Notes under the pieces: model-generated | The model's input: the letters and a program-made list of their open reading frames with translations, nothing else | The model's database searches: none | What the model was told of the DNA's origin: nothing | Assembly: GCF_000973105.1 (NCBI RefSeq) | Contig: NC_015844.1 | Span: forward strand, 4,832,501-4,896,500 | Reading direction: 5' to 3' | Source: Zobellia galactanivorans | GTDB lineage: Bacteria > Bacteroidota > Bacteroidia > Flavobacteriales > Flavobacteriaceae | DNA length: 64,000 bases | Made by a program: the position numbers and the translations under genes | Part shown: positions 35,197-44,402 of the stretch, one piece after another | How the letters are laid out: the number at the start of each line of letters is the position of its first letter | Position numbering within the stretch: the stretch's first letter is position 1

Positions 35197-36482
35197 GTTT
35201 TCTGTAGTTCGGCGGCTACGGCCTGAACTTCGTCAAGCACACGTAAGAGGTTCTCTCCCCATAGTTTTGCAATCTCTTCCTCGGTATAGCCGCGTTTCAC
35301 GAGTTCAAGCGTAACATTGAAGGTTTCCGAAGCATCGGACCACCCTTTGATACCCCCTCCGCCGTCAAAGTCGGAACTGATACCTACATGGTCGATTCCT
35401 ATTAGATCGACCATGTAGTCTATGTGGTCTACAAAATCGGAAACATCTACCATTTTCGGGGCACCCTGAATTTTCTCTACCATGGAAATCCCGATTTTTT
35501 TGACTTTGGGATAGTTATCCATAAAGGTCTCTTTCTGTTCATCTGTCAAAGAAGGGAATTGATCCCGTGAATACCATTCCAGTCCCATGGAATCGGCCAC
35601 CTTCTCTAAAATTGTTTTAATATAGGCATTATAGGCTTCGTCTTTTTTGGTGTTCAAATAAGAACTGAAGGCAACCGTTTGTACCACCCCTCCGTTTTCT
35701 TTCATCAACTTGAGCTGCTCGTCATCAAGGTTTCTACTATGATCGCACAAGGCCCTTGCCGAAGAATGGGAAGCTATGATCGGCGCTTTTGAAAGGGCGA
35801 CCATCTGCTTCATGGCTTCCTTGGAAGGATGGGACACATCAATCATTATTCCAAGTCTATTCATTTCTTTTACAGCTTCTTGACCCAGTTCACTTAAACC
35901 ATTATGAAGCCACACATTATCCTTTTCCCCCGTATTGGAATCGCTGAATTGGCTATGTCCATTATGCGATAATGAAATATAGCGCGCCCCAAGGTCGAAG
36001 TATTTTTTAAAGTTGGAAAGATCTTCGCCCATAGGGTAGGCATTCTCAACGCCTATCATGGCCACCTTCTTTTTGGCTTGATAGATTCGTCTTACGTCAT
36101 CCGAATTTAAGGCCAGTTCAATTTGATCGGGGGCGATTTCCTCACAAAGTCGATGAATGGCCTCGAATTTTGACATGGCATTCCCTTCGGCCTTGGCAAA
36201 GCCTTCATCACTCAGCGTGTCTTGCCCTGTGTAAACGATAAGCCAAGTAACATCTAACCCTCCTTCGTCCATCTTGGGCAGGTTTATTTGGGTATCTAGT
36301 CGTTGGGTATAGTTTATACTATCACTGAAGTTATTGATATTGATATCGTTATGCGTATCTATCGTAATTATCTTTTCATGTATCCTTTTGGCTTTTTGTT
36401 CTATGTTTTCTTCCACTTTCGGTTTGTTTTCTTTACAGGCTGTAAACGTTAGAAGGCTAAATAAATAGACGAAATGCTTCAT
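35193..36482 (-). CDS. Membrane dipeptidase (peptidase family M19), lipoprotein
   Basis: 429 residues from the ATG at 36482, which places a lipoprotein signal (KHFVYLFSLLTFTAC, Cys at about 16) at the N-terminus. The frame is open 14 codons upstream without signal character. The metal ligands of the M19 family are visible: His and Asp in TIDTHNDIN, Glu in GVENAYPM, His in MIDVSHPSKEAM, His in IASHSSARAL, and Asp in SSDFDGGGG. It should hydrolyse dipeptides, possibly including D-residues, in the periplasm or at the cell surface. It is convergent with the thioesterase gene. Confidence 0.92.
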   Translation of the reverse strand: MKHFVYLFSLLTFTACKENKPKVEENIEQKAKRIHEKIITIDTHNDININNFSDSINYTQRLDTQINLPKMDEGGLDVTWLIVYTGQDTLSDEGFAKAEGNAMSKFEAIHRLCEEIAPDQIELALNSDDVRRIYQAKKKVAMIGVENAYPMGEDLSNFKKYFDLGARYISLSHNGHSQFSDSNTGEKDNVWLHNGLSELGQEAVKEMNRLGIMIDVSHPSKEAMKQMVALSKAPIIASHSSARALCDHSRNLDDEQLKLMKENGGVVQTVAFSSYLNTKKDEAYNAYIKTILEKVADSMGLEWYSRDQFPSLTDEQKETFMDNYPKVKKIGISMVEKIQGAPKMVDVSDFVDHIDYMVDLIGIDHVGISSDFDGGGGIKGWSDASETFNVTLELVKRGYTEEEIAKLWGENLLRVLDEVQAVAAELQKT

Positions 36483-36675
36483 AAAATATGTTTTAAACCT
36501 ACAATTTAAGCACTTTGACAACATTTATCGCACTATAGGGAACATTTAGTTGTGTGCACTGTATCAAATAAGGAATTTTACTATAGATAGTATAAAATAG
36601 AAATTGTAACCCTAAAGAATTGATGTAAAGAAGAATATAAATCAGTCCCACACTTACTAACCTAAATAACCAAAA

Positions 36676-37407
36676 TTGAAAACGAAAAACCTACTTTTCC
36701 AATTGACGGATTTAGAGTCGCTTCTTAATGATTTTTCAGTTGAAAAATTGACTCCCGACGAGGCTTTCCATCTAAAATTATCTTTCCAGAACTTTAAAAA
36801 GAACCTTTTGGAAATCATCTTTAAGTCTAAGGAGAACTTCATCGATGCCGACTCAAATTGTCAAGACAATCCGGTGGGCCAACGGACCAAAACCTTTGAA
36901 AAGGCCTATCCTGAAATAGATATAGACACTTATGACGCCATTATTGAGCATTACAAATCGTACGGTGATGTTTTAAAAGAGCTGAAAATTGAAACGACTA
37001 TGGACAAAAAAGATGTATTGATCCTAAATGGAACCTCGGAAGCAACCAAGACCGAGCCTGAAATCGACCTATCGCTCATTCTTAAAGAGTGTATGGGGGA
37101 AATGGATTTGTTACAAGAGTTGATTACCCTGTTTACTTCCAACGCCCTTGAATTTATGGGGGCCGCCAAAATCCATTTAAAAAGCAATGATTTTGAAAAA
37201 TTAGATTTGGCCGCACATAAGGTCAAGGCCGGCCTGGCCATGATGCGTACCCAAAGCCTGCACGACATCGTCGTTCAAATACAGAAGGGCTGTAAACTTG
37301 ATAAAGACCCCAAACATCTTGAATTTTTATGCAACTGTTTCAACGACGAATTTCCAAAGGTCAAAGATGCCTTAGATAGAGCCTATTCGGAACTGACCAA
37401 CCATTAA
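36676..37407 (+). CDS. Hpt-domain phosphotransfer-like protein, first gene of the candidate exopolysaccharide operon
   Basis: 243 residues from a TTG start. An in-frame stop lies 9 bp upstream and the next Met is residue 107, so TTG is the only start that keeps the N-terminal helices. The C-terminal part (about 128-235) looks like a four-helix Hpt domain: LILKECMGEMDLLQELITLF, then the candidate phospho-His in DLAAHKVKAGLAMM (HxxK pattern, about 183). The N-terminal half is helical and unrecognised. The receiver gene follows after 8 bp. Together they suggest a phosphorelay that controls the synthase genes downstream. There is no kinase in the operon. Confidence 0.7.
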   Translation: MKTKNLLFQLTDLESLLNDFSVEKLTPDEAFHLKLSFQNFKKNLLEIIFKSKENFIDADSNCQDNPVGQRTKTFEKAYPEIDIDTYDAIIEHYKSYGDVLKELKIETTMDKKDVLILNGTSEATKTEPEIDLSLILKECMGEMDLLQELITLFTSNALEFMGAAKIHLKSNDFEKLDLAAHKVKAGLAMMRTQSLHDIVVQIQKGCKLDKDPKHLEFLCNCFNDEFPKVKDALDRAYSELTNH

Positions 37408-37415
37408 GGCCCGCC

Positions 37416-37787
37416 ATGGATAAAAAAAGACTATTGCTGGCCGAAGACGACGAACTATTGGCCTCGCTGTTGAATTTTCGCCTTAAGAAAGGCGGCTATG
37501 AAGTTAACCATAAGACCAATGGAAAAATGGTCAAGGAGTATTTGTTGGGAAATATGCCAGACATTATCGTAAGTGACATTATGATGCCTTATTTCTCGGG
37601 TATGGAACTGATCAGTTTTGTACGCCATGAATTGAAATCACAAGTACCGATTATCATAATCTCTTCTGCGGGCAACGAAGAAAATGTTCTGAACGCATTC
37701 GAGTTGGGGGCCAACGATTTTATATCAAAACCTGTGAGTCCTTCAGAGCTCTTAGTTCGAGTAGCCCGCGAACTGAACAAAATCTAA
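37416..37787 (+). CDS. Single-domain response regulator
   Basis: 123 residues, a receiver domain alone. The acidic residues are in LLLAEDDELL, the phospho-Asp in IIVSDIMMPYFSG (about 53), the Ser in IIISSAG (Thr/Ser position), and the Lys in FISKPVSP. There is no output domain, so it must act by protein contact. It sits 8 bp after the Hpt-like gene and 1 bp before the HEAT protein gene, so its partner is probably the HEAT protein or the synthase. Confidence 0.92.
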   Translation: MDKKRLLLAEDDELLASLLNFRLKKGGYEVNHKTNGKMVKEYLLGNMPDIIVSDIMMPYFSGMELISFVRHELKSQVPIIIISSAGNEENVLNAFELGANDFISKPVSPSELLVRVARELNKI

Positions 37788-37788
37788 T

Positions 37789-40587
37789 TTGTTAAAAAAA
37801 ATTACATACTATCACCTTGCCAACATAACAGCCCCAAAAATCGATACGGAGGTGTTGTGGAACCTATCTATGGTGTTCGTTGGCCTGGCAGTAGTATACT
37901 TTATCTCGGTATTTGTCGTAAGGAATAAAATATCGGCCACCGCTTCCATCACCAAACAACGAAAAAGGGAACTCTCGGCAATGATAAGCGAGTTCTTGTT
38001 CTACGACGATAGTGACGATGTTACCGAGAAATCGAGCTATATCTCCTCTAAACTAGAAATCCGCGAATTGCTCAAAACACCTTTCAACCGAAAGGTTTTG
38101 GTCGAAATCTTGCTTGACTTAAGAAAAGATGTTTCCGGAGATACCCAAACGCGACTTTTTGAACTCTACCAAAACCTCGAACTCGAAAAGGATGCCTTTG
38201 AAAAACTTCAGAGCTGGCGTTGGGAAGTTATCTCAAAAGGCATTCTTGAACTTACCCAAATGCAGGTAGAATCGGCCTATGGCTTTATTACCAAGTTTAT
38301 CAACCATAAGAACAGCACCATAAGAAAGCAAGCGGAAATTGCCACGGTAACCCTAAAACCTGAAGGCATCAACTATTTTCTCGATACTACCCGCTATAAA
38401 ATATCGGAATGGCAACAACTCAAACTCTTAGATGTCATACGGAACCAAGAAGGTTTTGTTCCCCCTAAGTTTAGAGTGTGGTTGACTTCTAAGAACAAAC
38501 ACGTAGTACTCTTTGCCCTTAGGCTAATTAAATATTACAATCAGAACGATGCCAATGCCTCACTCATAGAGCTGGTCAAGCACAAAAACCAACAAATACA
38601 GGAAGAGGCCATTGCCTGCATCAAAGAATTTTATGTAGTAGAGGCCATTCCCGTCTTAAAATCGGTTTTTAAAAAATGTGCCACGGATACCAAGATCGCG
38701 ATCTTAGGTACCATTGCCGAGCTGGGTAGCACCGACGATATCGATTTTTTAAGGATGGTGGAACAAAAAGAGTCCAATTTCTCCGTTTCAAGCAAGGCCC
38801 TGACCGCCATTAACACCATTTCACCCGAATCGGTAATGCCTACGAAGGACATCGAAAAGACAGAAAGTTACAAAGAGCCGGTCACAGAAGTAACACCGAC
38901 TCTTTCCGTAGAAGAAATCCCCCAAACTATGGAAGTTGATGAGATACCTTTTCAAGACGATGCAAAAGCCGGGGTATCACCTATTGAGAATCAAGTGGAA
39001 GGGATTTCGCCAACGATGCCGGCGCAAGCAAGCGAAATCGCAGAAGAAGGTGTTGATGCACCAGAAAACATCCAAATGGAGGAATCTATACCCACACGCT
39101 TCCCTAAGGTTTCATTGAACGGGGGAGAAGAAGACCAAACAATTTTAAGCATTGAGGTAATCGACGCGCTTACCCTCCCTTATCCCGAGAAAAAAGATGC
39201 ATCCACCGAAATCGACGACGAAGAAGAATCGCTCGATTATGATTTTTTACCCATAGTCGTGCCCCCTACAACCGACATTAATCCACCTATTAAAAATACA
39301 AGCATGTCCGACTCAAAAAACCCCAAGGAGAAACTTCACCGTATGGAAGTTCAATTTGAAGAAGTAGCCTTTAACAAGCCACAAGAAGAACCGTCGGAAA
39401 CGGAAACGCCCCAATTCGATATTTCCCAAATCGACTTCCTTCCTTTGGTGGTTGAGGGAGATACTACGGAGATTACGCCTGACGCGGAAAACAATGCCTT
39501 GAAAAAGGAAATAAACGAATTCGGATTTTTGCCCATTGTTACCGATAACGAATCGGAAGCAGCCGACGACATTGCCGCACAGGCCGATGAAGGCGCTCAA
39601 AAAATTGAAAGTTTGGAAGGTTATACGCTTTCCGATTTTGAAGTCAATTTTGAACACCCCGAAAACTTGACACCCTTTTTAAACGAAACTCCGAAGCAGA
39701 CTTTTCCGGAAGCAGAGCCCGACCCCATAGCTACGGAAAGCGAAGATGTCATGACCTGGCTATTGACCCTTAACGAACTTCGGGAAATGGAAGTGGACTA
39801 CGAGGTCGTTTCCCCGAAAAAGGATGAAAAACCCTTTACCGATTTAATTCCCGAACCTGTTTATTACGACGCCCATGAAGCGTATATGATGGGCCTCCTT
39901 GATGATTTGGAAGAAATGGGCGACCATAGGGAAGTACCCCTTTTACGCGAGCTCTTGGCAGAGGAAAGCGAATCGTTCATCAAGCATCGTATTCGGGGTT
40001 TGATCGACCAATTTTCCTATACCAAGAATTTAAACCGGACGAAAGCAAAGGAAGAAGATCGTGCGGTTCAACTTCCTAGCTTTAGCATATTTGCCGACCT
40101 GTTCAAGAATATAGACCAAGAATCAAAACTGGTGCTTTTAGGGGAAATAGTGTCGGTCGGTGATGAAAAGGAAATCGATTTTCTCGATGGTTTATTGGAA
40201 GATCCCGACCCTAAAATCCGTAAAAAGGCCCAACACGCCTTAAAACTTCTGATCGAAAAAGTTTCAAAAAAGAGCGAGTTCGAAAAACCGGCAGCACCGA
40301 AACCGGTAGAAGAACTGCCAATCGACCTTTCGTCATTGGAACCGATTGCCCCAACGGCAACTACAAAAGCCAAGCCTAGGTCGCATACGCCACCAATAGC
40401 AACCGAAACCCCTAAGCTTCTCGATTTTGAATTTGAACTTGCCGATACCGAGGTGCTTGACAAGAAATACGACGAAAAAACACTCAACATAGAAGTAAAC
40501 GAGAGCGAAGTCGTTTCGGGCGAGGGCACTTTCTTCGATTCCATTATAGAGTTTCCTAAAAAAATTATAGGGAAATTGCATGGATAG
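37789..40587 (+). CDS. Membrane-anchored HEAT-repeat protein with acidic linker
   Basis: 932 residues from a TTG start one base after the previous stop. One membrane helix (about 23-43, SMVFVGLAVVYFISVFVVR) is followed by a basic stretch, which puts the rest in the cytoplasm by the positive-inside rule. HEAT-like helical repeats fill about 60-350 (for example HKNQQIQEEAIACIKEF and VPVLKSVF-type units) and about 690-830. Between them lies an acidic, probably disordered linker (about 350-690) that carries FLPIV or FLPLV three times (residues 486, 550 and 580). A Pro/Ala-rich stretch and a final helix end it. It overlaps the GT2 gene by 8 bp. A scaffold role is inferred. Confidence 0.75.
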   Translation: MLKKITYYHLANITAPKIDTEVLWNLSMVFVGLAVVYFISVFVVRNKISATASITKQRKRELSAMISEFLFYDDSDDVTEKSSYISSKLEIRELLKTPFNRKVLVEILLDLRKDVSGDTQTRLFELYQNLELEKDAFEKLQSWRWEVISKGILELTQMQVESAYGFITKFINHKNSTIRKQAEIATVTLKPEGINYFLDTTRYKISEWQQLKLLDVIRNQEGFVPPKFRVWLTSKNKHVVLFALRLIKYYNQNDANASLIELVKHKNQQIQEEAIACIKEFYVVEAIPVLKSVFKKCATDTKIAILGTIAELGSTDDIDFLRMVEQKESNFSVSSKALTAINTISPESVMPTKDIEKTESYKEPVTEVTPTLSVEEIPQTMEVDEIPFQDDAKAGVSPIENQVEGISPTMPAQASEIAEEGVDAPENIQMEESIPTRFPKVSLNGGEEDQTILSIEVIDALTLPYPEKKDASTEIDDEEESLDYDFLPIVVPPTTDINPPIKNTSMSDSKNPKEKLHRMEVQFEEVAFNKPQEEPSETETPQFDISQIDFLPLVVEGDTTEITPDAENNALKKEINEFGFLPIVTDNESEAADDIAAQADEGAQKIESLEGYTLSDFEVNFEHPENLTPFLNETPKQTFPEAEPDPIATESEDVMTWLLTLNELREMEVDYEVVSPKKDEKPFTDLIPEPVYYDAHEAYMMGLLDDLEEMGDHREVPLLRELLAEESESFIKHRIRGLIDQFSYTKNLNRTKAKEEDRAVQLPSFSIFADLFKNIDQESKLVLLGEIVSVGDEKEIDFLDGLLEDPDPKIRKKAQHALKLLIEKVSKKSEFEKPAAPKPVEELPIDLSSLEPIAPTATTKAKPRSHTPPIATETPKLLDFEFELADTEVLDKKYDEKTLNIEVNESEVVSGEGTFFDSIIEFPKKIIGKLHG

Positions 40588-42010
40588 TGCTTTATTCCAT
40601 ATTATTCTAGACTATATAAACATCGTTTTCTTAATGTTTACGGTCACCCTATTCACCTTATTCACCATTATGGGGTATCTGTCCACCAGAAACTCCATCC
40701 ACTACCGAAAGAAAAACAGTTTTGGCAGCCTATCAAAAGTTATGGCCTCGCCTTTAGCCCCGAGTATAACCATTATAGCCCCGGCCTATAACGAAGGACT
40801 TACCATTGTAGAGAACATTCGTTCACTCATGTCGCTTCGCTATGTCAACTACGAGGTCATGGTCGTCAACGACGGTAGTAAAGACGATACGCTTCAAAAG
40901 ATGATCGATGCCTACGACTTGGTCAAGGTCGATCAAAAAATCGACCCCAACTGGAAAAATAAGCCGATTCGCGGCATCTACAAATCCCCCCACAGGGCAT
41001 TTTCCAAACTCACGGTCATAGACAAGGAAAACGGAGGGAAATCCGATGCCCTGAATACAGGTATGGCACTTTCAACCAATCGTTATGTCGGTTGCATTGA
41101 CGTCGATTGTCTTTTGCTGCCCGATGCCTTGCTACATGTGGTAAAATCATTTTACCAACGTTCCGAAAAACGGGTCATTGCGGTCGGGGGCGTAATACGT
41201 GTTGCCAATTCCTGTGTCATAGAAGGGGGGCAACTTGAAGAAATACGCCTACCGACAAATTGGTTGGCTCGCTTTCAACTATTGGAATATACCCGCTCCT
41301 TTATTTTAGGAAGGATGGCCTGGGGAAGTATCGATAGCCTTTTGATCATTTCAGGGGCCTTTGGTTTTTTTGACCGGGAAATAGCCTTGGCCGTGGGCGG
41401 ATATGATACGGGAACGGTGGGAGAGGACATGGAAATCGTCTTTAAGATGCGTAGGTATATGCACGACCGTAAAGAGCCTTATACCATAGAATACATTCCC
41501 GACCCCTTGTGTTGGACGGAAGTTCCGGAAGACCTCAAGATACTCGTCAACCAAAGGGACCGATGGGCGAGGGGCAACCTCGAGACCTTGTTTAAGCATA
41601 AGGATATGTTCTTTAATTCCAAATACGGGCGATTGGGACTCTTAAGTTATCCCTACTGGTTTTTCTATGAATGGCTAGCTCCCCTTATGGAGTTTTTTGG
41701 CTTTTTTACCATTATAACCTTTATATATCTAGGTATTTTAAACTGGGAGTTTTTTATCGCCATAACGGCAATGGTTTATCTCTTCTCCGTCATGTTTTCG
41801 TTCTATGCCATTCTTTGGGACGTCTTTAGTTACAATGAGTACAAGAAAACGAAGGACATTCTAACGCTTATGTTGTGTGCCCTTATCGAACCGATACTGT
41901 TCCACCCGATCGTGGTATGGTCGGCCGTACGCGGAAATTACAAAAAACTGTTTAAAATTAAATCGGGCTGGGGTTCCCAGGTTCGCAAAGGCTTTGCCAA
42001 AGCCGCTTGA
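40580..42010 (+). CDS. Processive family 2 glycosyltransferase (polysaccharide synthase)
   Basis: 476 residues. One N-terminal membrane helix (about 8-30) precedes the GT-A catalytic domain with APAYNEG, VVNDGSKDDT, the DxD in CIDVDCLLLPD, the acceptor/base motif GTVGEDMEI and the processive signature QRDRW. Three or four helices follow (from about 355, e.g. FFTIITFIYLGILNW). This is the layout of BcsA, PgaC and NfrB-like synthases, which polymerise a glycan and thread it through the inner membrane. There is no PilZ domain, so direct c-di-GMP control is unlikely. The start overlaps the HEAT gene end by 8 bp. Confidence 0.9.
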   Translation: MDSALFHIILDYINIVFLMFTVTLFTLFTIMGYLSTRNSIHYRKKNSFGSLSKVMASPLAPSITIIAPAYNEGLTIVENIRSLMSLRYVNYEVMVVNDGSKDDTLQKMIDAYDLVKVDQKIDPNWKNKPIRGIYKSPHRAFSKLTVIDKENGGKSDALNTGMALSTNRYVGCIDVDCLLLPDALLHVVKSFYQRSEKRVIAVGGVIRVANSCVIEGGQLEEIRLPTNWLARFQLLEYTRSFILGRMAWGSIDSLLIISGAFGFFDREIALAVGGYDTGTVGEDMEIVFKMRRYMHDRKEPYTIEYIPDPLCWTEVPEDLKILVNQRDRWARGNLETLFKHKDMFFNSKYGRLGLLSYPYWFFYEWLAPLMEFFGFFTIITFIYLGILNWEFFIAITAMVYLFSVMFSFYAILWDVFSYNEYKKTKDILTLMLCALIEPILFHPIVVWSAVRGNYKKLFKIKSGWGSQVRKGFAKAA

Positions 42011-42018
42011 TCTAAAAG

Positions 42019-44376
42019 ATGAATACGAGTACGATAGACCGATACACCTTAAAACATTACACGAGATTGATCATTTCTTTCTTCGGTAGTCTGTTGGTGC
42101 TTACCGTTTATCAATATGCCACCTTGTATTTCAAGGGGGTTGTTGATGTAATTTTCGGCACCAGTTTCTTTATAGCCCTTGTTCATCAAATGGGCTATTC
42201 CTCCCTGGTAGGGGTGCTATTGGCCTTTCCATTTAATTTTTGGGAAAACTTGCGTCCGCGTTATGGTTTCAACCTGGTCTTTGTGGTGCTACTCCTACTA
42301 TTGATGATCGAAGCCATGCTGATCAGCTATTTTTGTACCGCCTTGGTGCCTTTGGGTTCCGACCTCTTAGGCTATAGTTTTGAGGACATTCAAACGACCA
42401 TAGCCAATTCGGGTGGTATATCATGGGTACTGCCCTTGGGCTTTATAGGTATTGTAGGTATGTTCTTCGGTTTGTACAAGGTGAGCTCCAAGCATTACCA
42501 CCACATTAATAAAATGTACCCGTTTACCATTATTTTAATTAGCATGTTCATTGCTACACTGTTTATTGAGGGAAAACCTATAGACCATAACAAAACCCAA
42601 TATCTGGCACTCAATCTTTATGACTCTTCTACGGAAGATACTTCCTATAACTCCGACGTTGAGTACCCCTTGATCAAATCGAAGCCCATACCCAATGTTT
42701 TGGGCGAGTATTTTCAACTTAAGGACAGTAAACCCAACATTGTATTTATTATGGTCGAGGGACTTGGTAGGGATTTTGTAGGGGAAGGGGCCGAGTATGG
42801 AGGTTTTACCCCTTTTTTAGATTCTTTGACCACCAAATCCCTGTATTGGGAAAATTGCTTGAGCAATACCGGACGTACCTTTGGGGTTTTACCCTCGCTT
42901 TTAGGGTCGCTTCCCTTTGGCAAAAGCGGATTTATGGAACTTGAAAAGTACCCGAACAAACTCACCTTGTTCAGTATTCTAAAAAACAATGGCTACCATA
43001 CTTCTTTTTACCAAGGAACCAATAGCTCTTTTGACAATGTTGACCGATTTTTGAGCAGTGAAAACGTAGATTTTGTACTCGATAAGTCAGGGTTCGGAAA
43101 GAACTATCAAATGCAGGCCGAAGATGCGGCAGGGGCCTCTTGGGGCTATCCTGACAAGGAACTTTTCAAAAAGAGTATGAGTCTGCCCCGTGAAGCCGAA
43201 CAGCCTCGTATGGAGGTGTATATGACTATTAGTACCCACGAACCCTTTATTCCTCCCAAAAAGGATTTCTACGAGGCCAAAGTGGCCCAACTCCTCTCTA
43301 AGAGGGATTATGATCGAAAGACAAAAAAGGTGATCGAAAAGAACGACAATGTCTTCGCGACCTTGCTTTACGCCGATGATGCCTTAAAATATGTCCTTGA
43401 AGCGTATAGGCAACAACCGAACTACGATAACACCATTTTCATCATTACGGGAGACCACAGACTGATTCCGATACCCCAACGCAATAACCTGAGCCGTTTC
43501 CATGTGCCCTTGATCATGTTCAGTCCCCTTTTGAAGCAAACCAAAAAAATTAGTGCCGTCAATTCACATTTTGACGTTACCCCGACCTTATTAGCCCTTC
43601 TTGAGGCGAATTACGAGCTTAAAATGCCCAAAAAAGTGGCATGGATGGGCGATGCCTTAGATATGTCGGAAGAATTCAGGTCAAAAAAACACATTCCCTT
43701 GATGCGCAACAAAAACGAATTGAAAGAATTTGTTGATGGCGAAAAGCTATACTCCGATGGTTCGGTTTATGAACTGGACGAAAACATGGATCTAAGCTCG
43801 GCTTTTGGTGGATCTAAGAGTGAGGCCAAGTTAAAGGCCTTTAAATCAATGAACGCCTATGTAACCAATAAGGACAAGATCATTCCCGATAGCCTTGCCA
43901 TTTTTTCGGTGAAAAAGGAAAAGTTCACCGATTCGGAAATCATATGGATCAACAGCGTGTACAACGGACAAAATTTTGACAAGGTCTATATGATAGCACG
44001 TGAATTGGCCTTTGAGCGGGAATATGAAAAATCGCTTTTGCTCAGTCGCTACATCCTTTCGGAAGCCCCGAGCCACATCGACACCAAGATTTTAACGGGC
44101 AGGGTCAATGTTTGGATGGGAAACTACGACAAGTCCATTGAAATATTGAAAGACTGTATTAAAATGAACCCGAATTACATTGATTCATATTCGGCCCTCT
44201 TCGATGTGTATTTCTGGTCCGAACGCCCAAAAGAAGCCATGGAGCTTATTGACCAAGTAGAACGGAATAGCTCGAGTGCCCATGAGATAAAGGATAAAAT
44301 AGAACGGGCGCGCCGGCAAGCGCAAAAGAAGGGAATTGCCGCATCCTTGAAAAAAAAGAACAGGTCTGATACCTAG
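42019..44376 (+). CDS. LTA-synthase/sulfatase-fold membrane enzyme with C-terminal TPR repeats
   Basis: 785 residues. Five membrane helices (about 14-175) precede a periplasmic alkaline-phosphatase-superfamily domain (about 235-560). It begins IVFIMVEGLGRDFVGEG, the metal-binding Glu of the LtaS/MdoB type. The nucleophile is probably Thr in NTGRTFGVLPSLLGS. Later metal ligands are in STHEPF and IITGDHR, and SHFDVTPTLLAL follows. About 640-785 are TPR-like helices (YDKSIEILKDCIKMNPNY). Relatives transfer phosphoglycerol or phosphoethanolamine to glycans. Together with the synthase next door it is a candidate polymer-modifying enzyme, and the TPRs may bind the outer-membrane partner. Confidence 0.8.
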   Translation: MNTSTIDRYTLKHYTRLIISFFGSLLVLTVYQYATLYFKGVVDVIFGTSFFIALVHQMGYSSLVGVLLAFPFNFWENLRPRYGFNLVFVVLLLLLMIEAMLISYFCTALVPLGSDLLGYSFEDIQTTIANSGGISWVLPLGFIGIVGMFFGLYKVSSKHYHHINKMYPFTIILISMFIATLFIEGKPIDHNKTQYLALNLYDSSTEDTSYNSDVEYPLIKSKPIPNVLGEYFQLKDSKPNIVFIMVEGLGRDFVGEGAEYGGFTPFLDSLTTKSLYWENCLSNTGRTFGVLPSLLGSLPFGKSGFMELEKYPNKLTLFSILKNNGYHTSFYQGTNSSFDNVDRFLSSENVDFVLDKSGFGKNYQMQAEDAAGASWGYPDKELFKKSMSLPREAEQPRMEVYMTISTHEPFIPPKKDFYEAKVAQLLSKRDYDRKTKKVIEKNDNVFATLLYADDALKYVLEAYRQQPNYDNTIFIITGDHRLIPIPQRNNLSRFHVPLIMFSPLLKQTKKISAVNSHFDVTPTLLALLEANYELKMPKKVAWMGDALDMSEEFRSKKHIPLMRNKNELKEFVDGEKLYSDGSVYELDENMDLSSAFGGSKSEAKLKAFKSMNAYVTNKDKIIPDSLAIFSVKKEKFTDSEIIWINSVYNGQNFDKVYMIARELAFEREYEKSLLLSRYILSEAPSHIDTKILTGRVNVWMGNYDKSIEILKDCIKMNPNYIDSYSALFDVYFWSERPKEAMELIDQVERNSSSAHEIKDKIERARRQAQKKGIAASLKKKNRSDT

Positions 44377-44402
44377 ACCCTTGTAAATACGTTTGAATTA
44401 GA

